From contig JAKAMG010000032.1 of NCBI GenBank assembly GCA_021812985.1, positions 1 to 34,366 of the forward strand: a DNA stretch of 34,366 bases. Reading direction: 5' to 3'. Position 1 is the stretch's first letter. Every line of letters starts with the position of its first letter. The stretch is from Bacteroidota bacterium (lineage in GTDB: Bacteria > Bacteroidota > Ignavibacteria > Kryptoniales > JAKASW01). The notes beneath the pieces are model-generated. The model saw only the letters and a program-made list of their open reading frames with translations, did not search any database and was not told the origin of the DNA. The position numbers and the translations under genes were made by a program. Positions 25,151-34,000 of the stretch are shown here, in pieces.

Positions 25151-26644
25151 TTATTTCGGGTTTTCCAGCTCTTTGACTTGTTTTGCCGTGTAGCCGAGAG
25201 CTTTAAAGTCCATCACGCCTTTCCTGCTGTGGCAGGAATTGCACGAGAGACCGGCCTTCTGCACTCCATGGTTGACCGAGATGTAAGACGTGCCGGGAAC
25301 CTGCATCGCCATCCATTCCCCGCTCCACTTGAGCCCCATCGCTTCATACGGTTTCATGCCGGCGTCGATGGCGGCCTTAACATCCCCTGTCTTGTTGTAC
25401 ACCTCCCTGTTAGGCGCGAGAAGGAGAGGAAAGTCAGCAGTCGCGGGATCGTTCTTTAAAAATGCCATACCCGGTGCCTGCCACATCTTGAGCTTCCTGT
25501 CGAACAGCATGACCTGAGTCAGCGCCCTTGCGGGGTATATCTTCGCGCCGCTCGTCGAGATATTCGACGTCTCAAACGCCATCCAGCTTTGCGAGTTACT
25601 CGCGTGCCTCGTGTTTGCCACTCTCCAGATATACGTCGGGTAACCCATCTCTATTGTGTCCGTAGGAACGTACAAGCCGGGACGCGATGGAATCTTGTCG
25701 TACTTTGAGAGCTCACTGTATTCTCCCCTCAAGTCGTCCTTGATCGGCCTTCCCCAGTTTTCATAGACTATTCCGCTCACCCTGTTGATGTGGCATGTCT
25801 GACAGGCGATTCTCTCCGTGTGTTCGTTGAGTTCCTTCGCGTTCTTCCCCCGGTGGGGTGCATCACCGTGGCAGTTGGAACAAGTCACCGGTACATCCGG
25901 CAGATCGTTGGCTACCATGTCTGATTCGTACATCCCCTTCGCGATCTTGTGATGTTCGGTAACATGGCAGGTAACGCACTTGAGCCCGGCCGCGGCATGA
26001 ACGTCGTTGGAAGGAGTGTACGGCGTACCCCTCTTGTAGTCATATGAGAAGGCGTGCTCGTGGCACCTTAGACAGGCGGCGTTCGTCGGCACCTTCGTAA
26101 TGCTCAAGGCCGCCTGAAGGGATGTGTCCGCCCCCCAATGCACGCCCGTCGAGTCGTGGACGAGAGTCTCCCTCTTCGACCAGTCGTACTCCTTGGCATG
26201 GCAGACAAGGCAATCAACCGTGTTCAGCTCGGCATCGGTCGGCTCCTTCCCCGGCATAGGCGGCGAAGACAGAGAACCTATGTGGCACAATCCGCATCCT
26301 GCAGACTGCACCGCGAATTTTCCATGAGTGGCAGCGACCCAGTTCGCCGGGCTTGTCGATCCCGCCAGCGCGCACTCCCGGTTTACCATCCCCCACATCG
26401 TACTGTCCGGCAAACCCTGGACATTCCTGACAGGGGCGGCGAGCCGCCAGTGAACGGTGTTCTTGATTTCGTCCAGCGACTTGTCGTGGCAGGTGACGCA
26501 TGTTTGCGCTCCCTGGTAACCGCTGTCCCTGATAACGTCGTTGCCGGGATGGACCCATTTCTGAAGGAGGTGCGTCGACTCCTGCGCAAAAGCGCTGCCT
26601 GCAAAAGAAATTGAGATTAACAGAATTAATAATCGCTTTACCAT
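25151..26644 (-). CDS. Octaheme cytochrome c, tetrathionate-reductase (OTR) family
   Basis: The 497-residue periplasmic protein begins with a signal peptide (MVKRLLILLISISFAGSAFAQ) and has eight CxxCH haem sites at C49, C117, C145, C191, C223, C255, C281 and C468. The order of family blocks, HW after the first site, VDCLVCHA, DVHAAAGLKCVTCHVTEHH, CSNCH..PH, LNEHTERIACQTCH and a long gap before the last haem, follows the OTR-type octaheme family. Those enzymes reduce tetrathionate, nitrite or hydroxylamine in vitro; the physiological substrate is unclear. There is no membrane anchor or quinol-oxidising partner gene, so electrons must come from a remote donor. A non-haem Cys (C91) sits in NRECALAG. 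AGGAAG precedes the ATG by about 9 bases. A lone gene with its own terminator. Confidence 0.88.
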   Translation of the reverse strand: MVKRLLILLISISFAGSAFAQESTHLLQKWVHPGNDVIRDSGYQGAQTCVTCHDKSLDEIKNTVHWRLAAPVRNVQGLPDSTMWGMVNRECALAGSTSPANWVAATHGKFAVQSAGCGLCHIGSLSSPPMPGKEPTDAELNTVDCLVCHAKEYDWSKRETLVHDSTGVHWGADTSLQAALSITKVPTNAACLRCHEHAFSYDYKRGTPYTPSNDVHAAAGLKCVTCHVTEHHKIAKGMYESDMVANDLPDVPVTCSNCHGDAPHRGKNAKELNEHTERIACQTCHINRVSGIVYENWGRPIKDDLRGEYSELSKYDKIPSRPGLYVPTDTIEMGYPTYIWRVANTRHASNSQSWMAFETSNISTSGAKIYPARALTQVMLFDRKLKMWQAPGMAFLKNDPATADFPLLLAPNREVYNKTGDVKAAIDAGMKPYEAMGLKWSGEWMAMQVPGTSYISVNHGVQKAGLSCNSCHSRKGVMDFKALGYTAKQVKELENPK

Positions 26645-27020
26645 TTGTAACTCTTCCTTTCTAAAAGGTGCTTATTTGGATACTCTCACATCACCAGATA
26701 GAGCAGGAAGCATGCCAGGTTTGTCCCCCATTTCATTAAACAGCGGTGTTCCCCAGGAACAATGAGGTAATTTGCTCAGTGTAGATTGCGGTCTATTTAC
26801 TCTGTCGGATAATTCAACATCGCGCTAGTGGACGGACTCAACAGCGAAGCCGGCTGCGCGACAATTGTTGGGATGTGCCGCCCAACCTTTATGTTGACAA
26901 GATAATAAACATGAAGCACTGATGAAGGGACTAATCACGCCTTACGAACATTCCAAGCCATGCTGGTGAACCGTGATGCAAAGGCGGCGGAGTAGCGAGT
27001 CGGATAGATACTCGAGACCA
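26645..27020. other. Intergenic region upstream of the octaheme cytochrome
   Basis: About 375 bases without a supported ORF. It contains GTTGGG/CCCAAC (26867-26886, 8-base loop) and CGAGT/ACTCG (26996-27014) just beyond the stop of the next minus-strand gene, either of which could help end that transcript. No T-run is present. Confidence 0.4.
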
Positions 27021-28205
27021 CTATTTCATCAGCACCATCTTGCGTGCCGCTGAAAAGCCTCCAGCCCGAAGCCAGTAAAAATAGACTCCGCTCGCCAGTC
27101 CCGAACCATTGAATTTCACATTATAGGACCCGGCGCTCTCCACGTCGTTGAGTAGTGTCTCTACCTCCCTGCCAAGGACATCATAGATCTTTAATGTCAC
27201 TCTGCTCTGCGCCGAGAGCCGATAGCTGATGACCGTGACCGGGTTGAACGGGTTGGGATAGTTTTGCTCAAGGAGATACGATTCCGGGGTGCCACCAAGG
27301 TTTGAAATGTTCCTGAGTGGCCAAGCCGCGGCGTATTCGCTCCAGACGTATGGGGAGTCTATTTGCGCGAACTCCCACAGGCTCACGCCTGGATATTTAT
27401 ATGTCTCCTGTGAGAGAGTGCAGAAAGTCTGTATGTCACCGGGAAAGACGTTGCTCCCATATCCGAAATATTCCGCCTGCCCTATCGGCATGATAGGCTT
27501 GGCCGCGGCGCTGTCTCCGCTGCTTACCCACTGGCCGGTATAGTAGGTGAAGTCACTGCTCATTCTGCTCAACTCTGTCGCCGGGGTCACCGGTCGCGCC
27601 GCCCAGTAAGTCTGAGGCATGTTGACGCCGACGCCGTCCAGGAACGTCGTCCAGGGGAATGTGATATGAACGGCGACCCTCGCCCAGGCGGTCAGACCGA
27701 TGAAGCTCGCCGGATGGTACGCGCGAATTGTGTCGAGATAAGCTTGAGCGGCAGTGACCCGATTTGAGAGCGTGTCGTACTCGATTTCCGCATCTATCAG
27801 AAGTCCGTCGATCCCATGAATGTCAAGTATCATATTCGCCACGTCGGCCTCGCTCACGCCGTTTCCCCAGTAGGAGTATCCGCGGACGTACTGGTATCCG
27901 AATATCTTGATGCCGTTCGCGTGGAATGTGCTGACCACTCCCGCCATTCCTCCGTGATTGGCGGCCCAGTTGTATAGCGACTTCCCGCTCCTGTTGTAGT
28001 AACTGTCGCTGTCGCCGACTTTCACGACCACCCAGTTAACGCCCTCCGATTTCAACCTGTCAATCGTCGCAGTCAGATTACTGTCCGCCGGTGTCCACAA
28101 CTGCCATATCCACATTCCCTTTCCCTCGATAGGGAGCGATGATTCCGCATGGCCCAGGGACACCATTGAAACAAGCGCGAGGAGCGCGACCATGGTCGTT
28201 TTCAT
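27021..28205 (-). CDS. Secreted TIM-barrel glycosidase-like protein with T9SS sorting tail
   Basis: The 394-residue precursor has a signal peptide ending GHA. A catalytic-type domain (about 24-305) follows, opening with GKGMWIWQLW and LKSEGVNWVVVKVGDSDSYY, then FHANGIKIFGYQYVRGYS, IDGLLIDAEIEYD with D138 and E140, VGVNMPQTYW and KPIMPIGQAEYFG. This strand order is that of glycoside-hydrolase-like TIM barrels such as GH25/DUF4015; D138/E140 are candidate acid residues. Residues 311-394 form a T9SS tail (LLEQNYPNPFNPVTVISYRL, YDVLGREVETLL, SGVYFYWL, ARKMVLMK). It would act outside the cell on a polysaccharide or peptidoglycan. GGGAGAG lies about 9 bases before the ATG. The 28226-28846 gene ends just 20 bases upstream, so the two are probably co-transcribed. 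Confidence 0.83.
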   Translation of the reverse strand: MKTTMVALLALVSMVSLGHAESSLPIEGKGMWIWQLWTPADSNLTATIDRLKSEGVNWVVVKVGDSDSYYNRSGKSLYNWAANHGGMAGVVSTFHANGIKIFGYQYVRGYSYWGNGVSEADVANMILDIHGIDGLLIDAEIEYDTLSNRVTAAQAYLDTIRAYHPASFIGLTAWARVAVHITFPWTTFLDGVGVNMPQTYWAARPVTPATELSRMSSDFTYYTGQWVSSGDSAAAKPIMPIGQAEYFGYGSNVFPGDIQTFCTLSQETYKYPGVSLWEFAQIDSPYVWSEYAAAWPLRNISNLGGTPESYLLEQNYPNPFNPVTVISYRLSAQSRVTLKIYDVLGREVETLLNDVESAGSYNVKFNGSGLASGVYFYWLRAGGFSAARKMVLMK

Positions 28206-28225
28206 GTTGGCTGACTCTCCCGCTA

Positions 28226-28846
28226 TCAGTATTGAATCTTCACAGAGGTGAGCAGCTTGTTGAAAGCCTGCACTTCAACATCAGAAGTGTCCCTCATACC
28301 CGCGAGTAGCGCTTCCTTTAGTCCGGCCGCGCTCAATGGCCGTCCGTTTACAACCTCTCCCGGCTTTCCAAGACGCTTATCCCTCGTGAGCGAGAGGACA
28401 TAGTATCTATCCTTCACCTTTGCATAGCAGTTGATAACTCCCTCCCAAGCTCCCATTCCGGAATAGACAGTCCAGTACTCGCGTCTGAATTTCAGTTGAC
28501 CGCTGACGATGGAATCCGTGAGTACCATGTTTGAAAGCCACCTCTTGGCGTCCGGCCGGTCGAAGTAGAGTCTCCCCCCGTAGCTTCCGGGCAAATCAAC
28601 AAACGGCCTGTCTGATACGGACATTTCGGCAAAAGTCGATTTGATTGGAGTCCCGGCGGTCGAAACGAATGTGACGAGATATGAGCCGTCCCTCTTTTCG
28701 ATTCGTCCGACGCTGTCAAACGAAATCCCTAGCGATGAATCGACAACTCTTTCCGAGGCTGGAGAATGTCCCGACAAATCTTGAGAACCAGCGACGCCTG
28801 CCATTCCGAGGATAATTACTGAGATGCCAATCATCACGCGTGTCAT
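28226..28846 (-). CDS. Secreted protein of unknown function
   Basis: From ATG 28846 the protein has 206 residues; the frame also runs to an ATG at 28870, but that one is only two bases from its nearest purine run, while GGA lies about 9 bases before 28846. A signal peptide ends AGVAGSQ. The mature part has two short domains: a beta-rich segment DGSYLVTFVSTAGTPIKSTF followed by DRPFVDLPGSYGGRLYFD, and a C-terminal alpha/beta part YYVLSLTRDKRLGKPGEVVNG.. QAFNKLLTSVKI. I do not recognise the family and see no catalytic motif. Its stop is 20 bases from the start of the T9SS-tailed glycosidase-like gene, so it may be a partner of that protein or simply share its mRNA. Confidence 0.8.
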   Translation of the reverse strand: MTRVMIGISVIILGMAGVAGSQDLSGHSPASERVVDSSLGISFDSVGRIEKRDGSYLVTFVSTAGTPIKSTFAEMSVSDRPFVDLPGSYGGRLYFDRPDAKRWLSNMVLTDSIVSGQLKFRREYWTVYSGMGAWEGVINCYAKVKDRYYVLSLTRDKRLGKPGEVVNGRPLSAAGLKEALLAGMRDTSDVEVQAFNKLLTSVKIQY

Positions 28847-29227
28847 ATTATTTTTTCCGTCTAATCTCATTCCCAGTCGGTGAGTTCGATATGGGGTTGA
28901 AACGCTTATCCGTGGACAACTTGAGTTGCCGCGGCTCGATTCGTTTAACTTTATGGAATAGCGGAGAGAATATCAATCCGTGATGCGCGGGGCCGAAGGT
29001 GTTACTGCCGGGGACAGAGTGTAGGAGGGAGACAGGCCGGCAACGGTGGATGAGCGGAGCCCCCCTTCTGAGGTATTATTTTATCGACGACAGTCAAACG
29101 CTACACACCTGAGGATGAAGAAGGGAGTCGGAAGCATCGCGTGTCCCGCTGGAAGAGTCAGATGAAGGCTGGTGATGCGGGGCACCAAGTCGTCAGCGAG
29201 CGACGGCGGCAGAGCGGAGAGGACGGA
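28847..29227. other. Intergenic region, no supported gene
   Basis: About 380 bases between the small 44-codon gene and the secreted-protein gene. The sequence is purine-rich on the plus strand (many GGAG/GAGG strings) but no frame longer than a few dozen codons is supported. No strong inverted repeat was seen. A promoter for the two-gene minus-strand unit probably lies near 28860-28950. Confidence 0.4.
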
Positions 29228-29362
29228 CTATTCGAGCGCTTCGATTGCGAGTATTTCAGCCCCGGGGTAACTTCTCTTCACAAGCAGGAGGAGTTCGTAC
29301 CACTTGAGACAACTTGAAGTCAAACAACGTTCCTGCTTGTAGAATTTAAAACGAATTCTCAT
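29228..29362 (-). CDS. Small protein, 44 codons, unknown
   Basis: ATG at 29362 on the minus strand is preceded at 5-6 bases by GGAG within GAGGGAGAAGGC, a strong ribosome site. The frame runs 44 codons to TAG. GC by codon position is about 48, 36 and 50 percent by hand count, with the low second position expected of coding DNA. The product starts basic (MRIRFKFYKQERC), has two Cys (C13, C18), a leucine-rich helix (KWYELLLLVKR) and ends PGAEILAIEALE. No signal peptide or known motif. glgC ends 248 bases upstream. I do not recognise it; the ribosome site makes it the best supported of the very small ORFs here. Confidence 0.55.
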   Translation of the reverse strand: MRIRFKFYKQERCLTSSCLKWYELLLLVKRSYPGAEILAIEALE

Positions 29363-29610
29363 GCCTTCTCCCTCAGATATTTATCGGGCACGTTTGCCGT
29401 CACAGGTTCTTCTGGATTTTACAACGCTCGCTGACATACAGGAGATCTTTCCCGATTCAGCTGCCAACCCCACTTTAACTTTTGAGAGTCCGAGAAAAGT
29501 TCCCGAAATATGGCGTTTGACAAAATATTCTTTGCCCCCCGACGGCTCAAAATTGGGCGTTATTCGGACTTTATGCGGAAAACCGAGGTTAAGGAAGGAA
29601 AATGAACCGT
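29363..29610. other. Spacer downstream of glgC
   Basis: About 250 bases between the glgC stop and the 44-codon gene. A plus-strand frame starting at 29361 runs through it and into the end of glgC, but it has no ribosome site and an even GC spread across codon positions (about 48, 50, 42 percent), so it is not accepted. No hairpin terminator for glgC is clear. Confidence 0.4.
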
Positions 29611-30852
29611 CTACTCAAGCACCTCATTCTTCTTAATGACGACGATACCGCTCTCGGTTACCGTGAATTTCCTCGCGTCGTTGACAAGGTCAAAGCCAAT
29701 CTCGTAGCCCTCAGGTACTGTCACATTCTTGTCTATGATCGCCCTCCTGATTTTCGCGTGCCTGCCAATGTTGCAGTTGTCCATGATGATGGAATCGGTA
29801 ACGTAAGAAAAGCTGTTGACCCTGACATTCGGACCGAGGAGCGAGCGCTCCACCAGCCCTCCGGAAACCACGGTTCCGTCGCAGATGAGTGAGTTCAGGG
29901 TTCGTCCCACTCTTTCGCCCTCGTGCGAGACCGTCTTCGCCGGCGGCGCCTGGTACTGGTACGCGCGCATCGGCCATGACTTATCGTAGAAGTTGAAGTC
30001 AGGCGTGACGGAAATGAGATTCATGCTCGCCTCGTAATAGCTGTCGATAGTCCCGATGTCTTTCCAGTAGGGCTCAGCTTTTCCATTCTCGTCCTGAAAC
30101 GAATAAGCGCGCGCTTTCATCTTGGCCTTCACCATGTAGGGGAGGATGTCCTTCCCGAAGTCGTGGCTTTTGATTTTCTTCTCCTCCATCTCGGCGAAGA
30201 CTTCTGTGAGACGAGTCGCGTTGAAGACGTAAATGCCCATATTCACGAAACAGCGGCCCGGCTTGCCGGGTATCTCCGGAGGATTCGGCGGTTTCTCCAC
30301 GAAGGAAGTGATTTTGTAGTTGTCATCGACGTGAACAATCCCGAACCTGCTCGCCTCGTCCTTCGGCACCTCTATGCAGGCCATCGAGATGTCCGCGTCG
30401 GTGTCGATGTGATACTGGAGCATCTTCAGATAATCCATCTTGTAGATATGGTCTCCGCTCAAGACGAGCACCCACTTGACTCCCTTGCCCGGCGAAAACA
30501 AGTTCTGATTCTGGAGAAGAGCGTTGGCCGTGCCAAGATACCAATCGTTATTGATCTTCCTCTGTGGAGGGATTGAGAATATGAACTCGCCAAGCTGTGG
30601 GTTAAATATGCTCCACGCCTCGAGGAGGTGTTGGTTCAGTGAGTCGGACTTGTATTGAGTGAGGACATAAACCTTTCTCAGGCCGGAGTTAAGGCAGTTG
30701 GAAAGGGCGAAGTCTATAATCCTGTATTTTCCGCCGAACGGAACGGCGGGCTTGCTCCTAAACGCGGTGAGGGGAAAGAGCCTCTCTCCCTGTCCTCCTG
30801 CAAGGAGCATTGTGACCGTCTGTCTCAGGATTGATGAACCCGGGAAACTCAT
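29611..30852 (-). CDS. glgC: Glucose-1-phosphate adenylyltransferase GlgC
   Basis: From ATG 30852 (GGAGGA 4 bases upstream; the longer frame to 30930 has no ribosome site) the protein has 413 residues. The nucleotidyltransferase domain shows TMLLAGGQGERLFPLT (14-29), KPAVPFGGKYRIIDFALSN, the GDHIYKMDY substrate loop and EKP. The C-terminal left-handed beta-helix (about 300-413) has the hexapeptide-like SLICDGTVVSGGLVERS and IIMDNCNIGRHAKI. It makes ADP-glucose from glucose 1-phosphate and ATP (EC 2.7.7.27), the committed step of bacterial glycogen synthesis, normally under allosteric control. No glgA or glgB neighbour is in the window. Confidence 0.96.
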   Translation of the reverse strand: MSFPGSSILRQTVTMLLAGGQGERLFPLTAFRSKPAVPFGGKYRIIDFALSNCLNSGLRKVYVLTQYKSDSLNQHLLEAWSIFNPQLGEFIFSIPPQRKINNDWYLGTANALLQNQNLFSPGKGVKWVLVLSGDHIYKMDYLKMLQYHIDTDADISMACIEVPKDEASRFGIVHVDDNYKITSFVEKPPNPPEIPGKPGRCFVNMGIYVFNATRLTEVFAEMEEKKIKSHDFGKDILPYMVKAKMKARAYSFQDENGKAEPYWKDIGTIDSYYEASMNLISVTPDFNFYDKSWPMRAYQYQAPPAKTVSHEGERVGRTLNSLICDGTVVSGGLVERSLLGPNVRVNSFSYVTDSIIMDNCNIGRHAKIRRAIIDKNVTVPEGYEIGFDLVNDARKFTVTESGIVVIKKNEVLE

Positions 30853-30876
30853 GTGTCCTCCAGAATTTTTTTGCAG

Positions 30877-30906
30877 TTTATAACGCCGAGAATTGACACA
30901 TAACAA
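30877..30906 (-). promoter_or_regulatory. glgC: Possible sigma70-like promoter of glgC
   Basis: On the minus strand TTGTTA (30906-30901) and TATAAA (30882-30877) are separated by 18 bases, a fair minus 35/minus 10 pair. The minus 10 lies 24 bases before the ATG, giving a short leader that holds the GGAGGA ribosome site. Whether this lineage uses the standard sigma70 consensus is unknown. Confidence 0.35.
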
Positions 30907-31099
30907 TAAGCATATTCGAAGGTAGGCCACGCACCGCGTGGAGAAACGGCCTTGTTCAACTTCCCCAATATAAAGCCGCTGTAATTACGTACAAAATTCC
31001 CCGATTATAATTCGATGCCGAGTTCCCGCCGGGCCGGTGATTCGTTGCAGCAAATTCAGGGGGCGCCGACAGACGCCAACACTAAGGAGTGAGATACGA

Positions 31100-34000
31100 T
31101 CAGCTCTTCAATATGTCGTGCACCACTCTCGCGAGTTGAGAAGGCGAGAACGGCTTTTGTATGAATCCTGAGTTCGCGATCCTAACCCCTTCCGGATCTA
31201 TCTCGTTCGCCGTGTACCCTGACATGAAGAGTGTCTTCATATCGGGAAAGAGGTGCCTCACCTTCTCGCTCAGCTCCTTGCCGCTCATGACAGGCATAAT
31301 GACATCGGTCAGGAGGAGGTGGATAGTGTCGCCGAACGCCTCGCAAAGGAGCAGCGCTTCAGTCGGACCCGGGGCCATAAGGACCTTATATCCATACTTC
31401 TCCAGGCTTGCCTTTGTGAGCTCGAGCATCTCAGGCTGGTCTTCTACCACGAGAACGGTTTGGCTCCCGGTTAGCAGCTCATCATCTTCTGCCTGAAGTG
31501 CCGCCTCGGCTTTGTCAAACGACCTCGGAAGGAAGATTTCGAAAATGGTCCCTTTCCCCGGACGGCTCGCGACGTATATATTCCCGTTGTTCTGCTTTAC
31601 GATTCCGTAGACCGTAGAAAGCCCAAGTCCCGTTCCCTGACCTCTCTCCTTAGTGGTGAAAAAGGGTTCGAATATTCTTTTCTGAGTAACTTCATCCATT
31701 CCTGTTCCGCTGTCGGAAAAGGAAATCTTCACAAACTCTCCGGGGCTAAGGCCCGGGCGCTCTTCTGCCTCTGCCTCGCCGACGGTGACATTTTCCGTTT
31801 CAATGGTGATCGTCCCGGCTCCTTTTATCGCGTCCCTCGAATTCGCCGCAAGGTTCACGAGTACTTGATCAAGCTGGGTAGGATCAATTCTCACGTTCCA
31901 AACTCTCTCCCCCGGCCTGAATTCCAGGACGATGTTCTCACCGATGAGCCTCCTCAGCATCTTCTCTATCGACTCCACCGCGGAATTAATGCTGACTACT
32001 TTTGGAGAAGTCATCTCCTTGCGGGCGAAGGCAAGGAGCTGCCGGGCAAGGTCCGCCCCCCTTTTTGCCGCGCTAAGAATGGAATCGACAGGCTTTTCAA
32101 ATCTTGTGTTTCCTTCCGTCCTAGATTTCAAAAGCTCAGCGTAGCCGATGACGACGCCCAGTATGTTATTGTAGTCGTGCGCCACGCCTCCGGCGAGCTG
32201 CCCGATGCTTTCTAACTTCTGAGACTGAAGCAGTTTCTCTTCGAGAAGTTTACGCTCAGTCATATCCTGCTTCACGGCAACGAAATGGGAAATCTTTCCG
32301 GAGTCATCCCTTACAGGGGCGATTGTCATGTACTCGTCGTAAAGAGTCCCATCCTTTCTCCTGTTGACTATCTCTCCTTCCCAGACTTCGCCTGACGTGA
32401 TCCTGTCCCACATTTCCTTGTAGAACTCGCGGTCCTGCCTGCCAGACTTTATGAGCTCTCTTGGATTCTTGCCCACCACTTCTCCGACCGAGTACCCGGT
32501 AACGGTCTCAAAGGCGCGATTGGCCCAGACGATATGACCTTCACTGTCAGTTATGACTATGCCGTTCGCCGCGGTGTTGAGGGCAACGCTTTGCAGATGT
32601 AGTCGCTCCTCGGCGAGCCGGTGCTCTTCGACTTCCCTCCTGAGAGTTTCGTACGCTCGGGCATCGGATATGGCGATGGCGACACGGTCCGCGACTTCCT
32701 GAAAGAAGAGAAGCTCCCGCTCCGTGTATTTCTGGCCCCCCTCGCCTCGCCGCACAATCCCCATGACCCCTATGCAGACCCCCCCGTCACGAAGGGGGGC
32801 GAACATGGCTGTGTACACGGGATAATTATTGTAGAACGATTTTCTAGCGTCGTGGATTGTGGCAAAGACTTCAACCGTGTCTACGGTTTGAACAAGCCTC
32901 GCTTGGTTGGAGGATATGACCTCCCCGTAGTATCCCTCGTCAAAACGCATCGGGTATTCTGAGAAGTGGGACCTGAATGCCTGTGTGGCTTCCGCGTCTC
33001 TGCTGTAAACAGCCGCCAGTTCCAGGTCGGAATTCCCCGGATGAAAGAGGAAAACGCTAGCTGTGTCTCCCATTACCTCCGCACTCCTCCTTACAGCCAG
33101 CTCAACTATTTTTTTGACTTCGTGCTCCGAACCGAGGAGAAGCCGCGAGAGTTCGCTGAGGACGCGTTCGGCCTCTGCCCTGTAGCGCTCCAGGTCAGCG
33201 TTCAACTTCATTTCAGTGACGTCAACGCATAGTCCCTCGTGAAAAGTCACGCTGCCCTTCTCGTCGCGCAAATACCTTCCGTAATCCTCCACCCAAATCT
33301 CCGAGCCGTCTTTCTTCTTAAGGCGATAGACGTCCGTCGATTGCTTGAAATCTAAATTCTCATTATCCACTTCCCTGTCCGATTCATCGAAATAAAGCGA
33401 AGAGGGTATGTCGATGGACATGAGCTCTTCCCTTGAGTACCCGAGCATCCGGCAGAAGGCCGGATTGGTTTCCACGAACTTTCCCTCATGCGTGCTCTTG
33501 TAATAGCCGACAGGCATGGATTCAACAAGTTCCCTGTATTTTTGCTCAGTTTCCCTGACGACAGCCTCCATCTCCTTGCGTTGGGTCATATCTTCTACTG
33601 TGCCGTCGTAGTAAAGTATCTTTCCATTCGAGTCGCGAATACCCCGGGCGCTTTCTCTCACAAACAGAGATGCGCCATCTTTCCTCACCCAGATGGTTTC
33701 GAGCCCCTTAATTTCCCCTTTTGTTTCAATCTCTTCGAGGAAGGCCTTCCGTTCATATGAAGGTTCAAAGCCCTCATGCTGCAGGTTTCGCTCGGCAAGT
33801 TCCTCGAAAGACGAGTAGCCAAGCATTTTCACCAGAGTTGGATTGGCGAGAAGTATTTGCCCGTCGGGTGTGGTTCGATAGATGCCAATCGTGGAGTTTT
33901 CATAAACGCTCCTGAAACGTTCTTCACTCTCCCTGAGAGCCTTCTCGGCGTTCTTTCTGTCCGAAATGTCATCGAAGAGTCCCGCGAACTGCCGGTAGCG

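Noticed and set aside
29361-29636. Plus-strand 91-codon frame between the small gene and glgC
   Set aside because: No ribosome site, flat GC across codon positions, overlaps glgC antiparallel.
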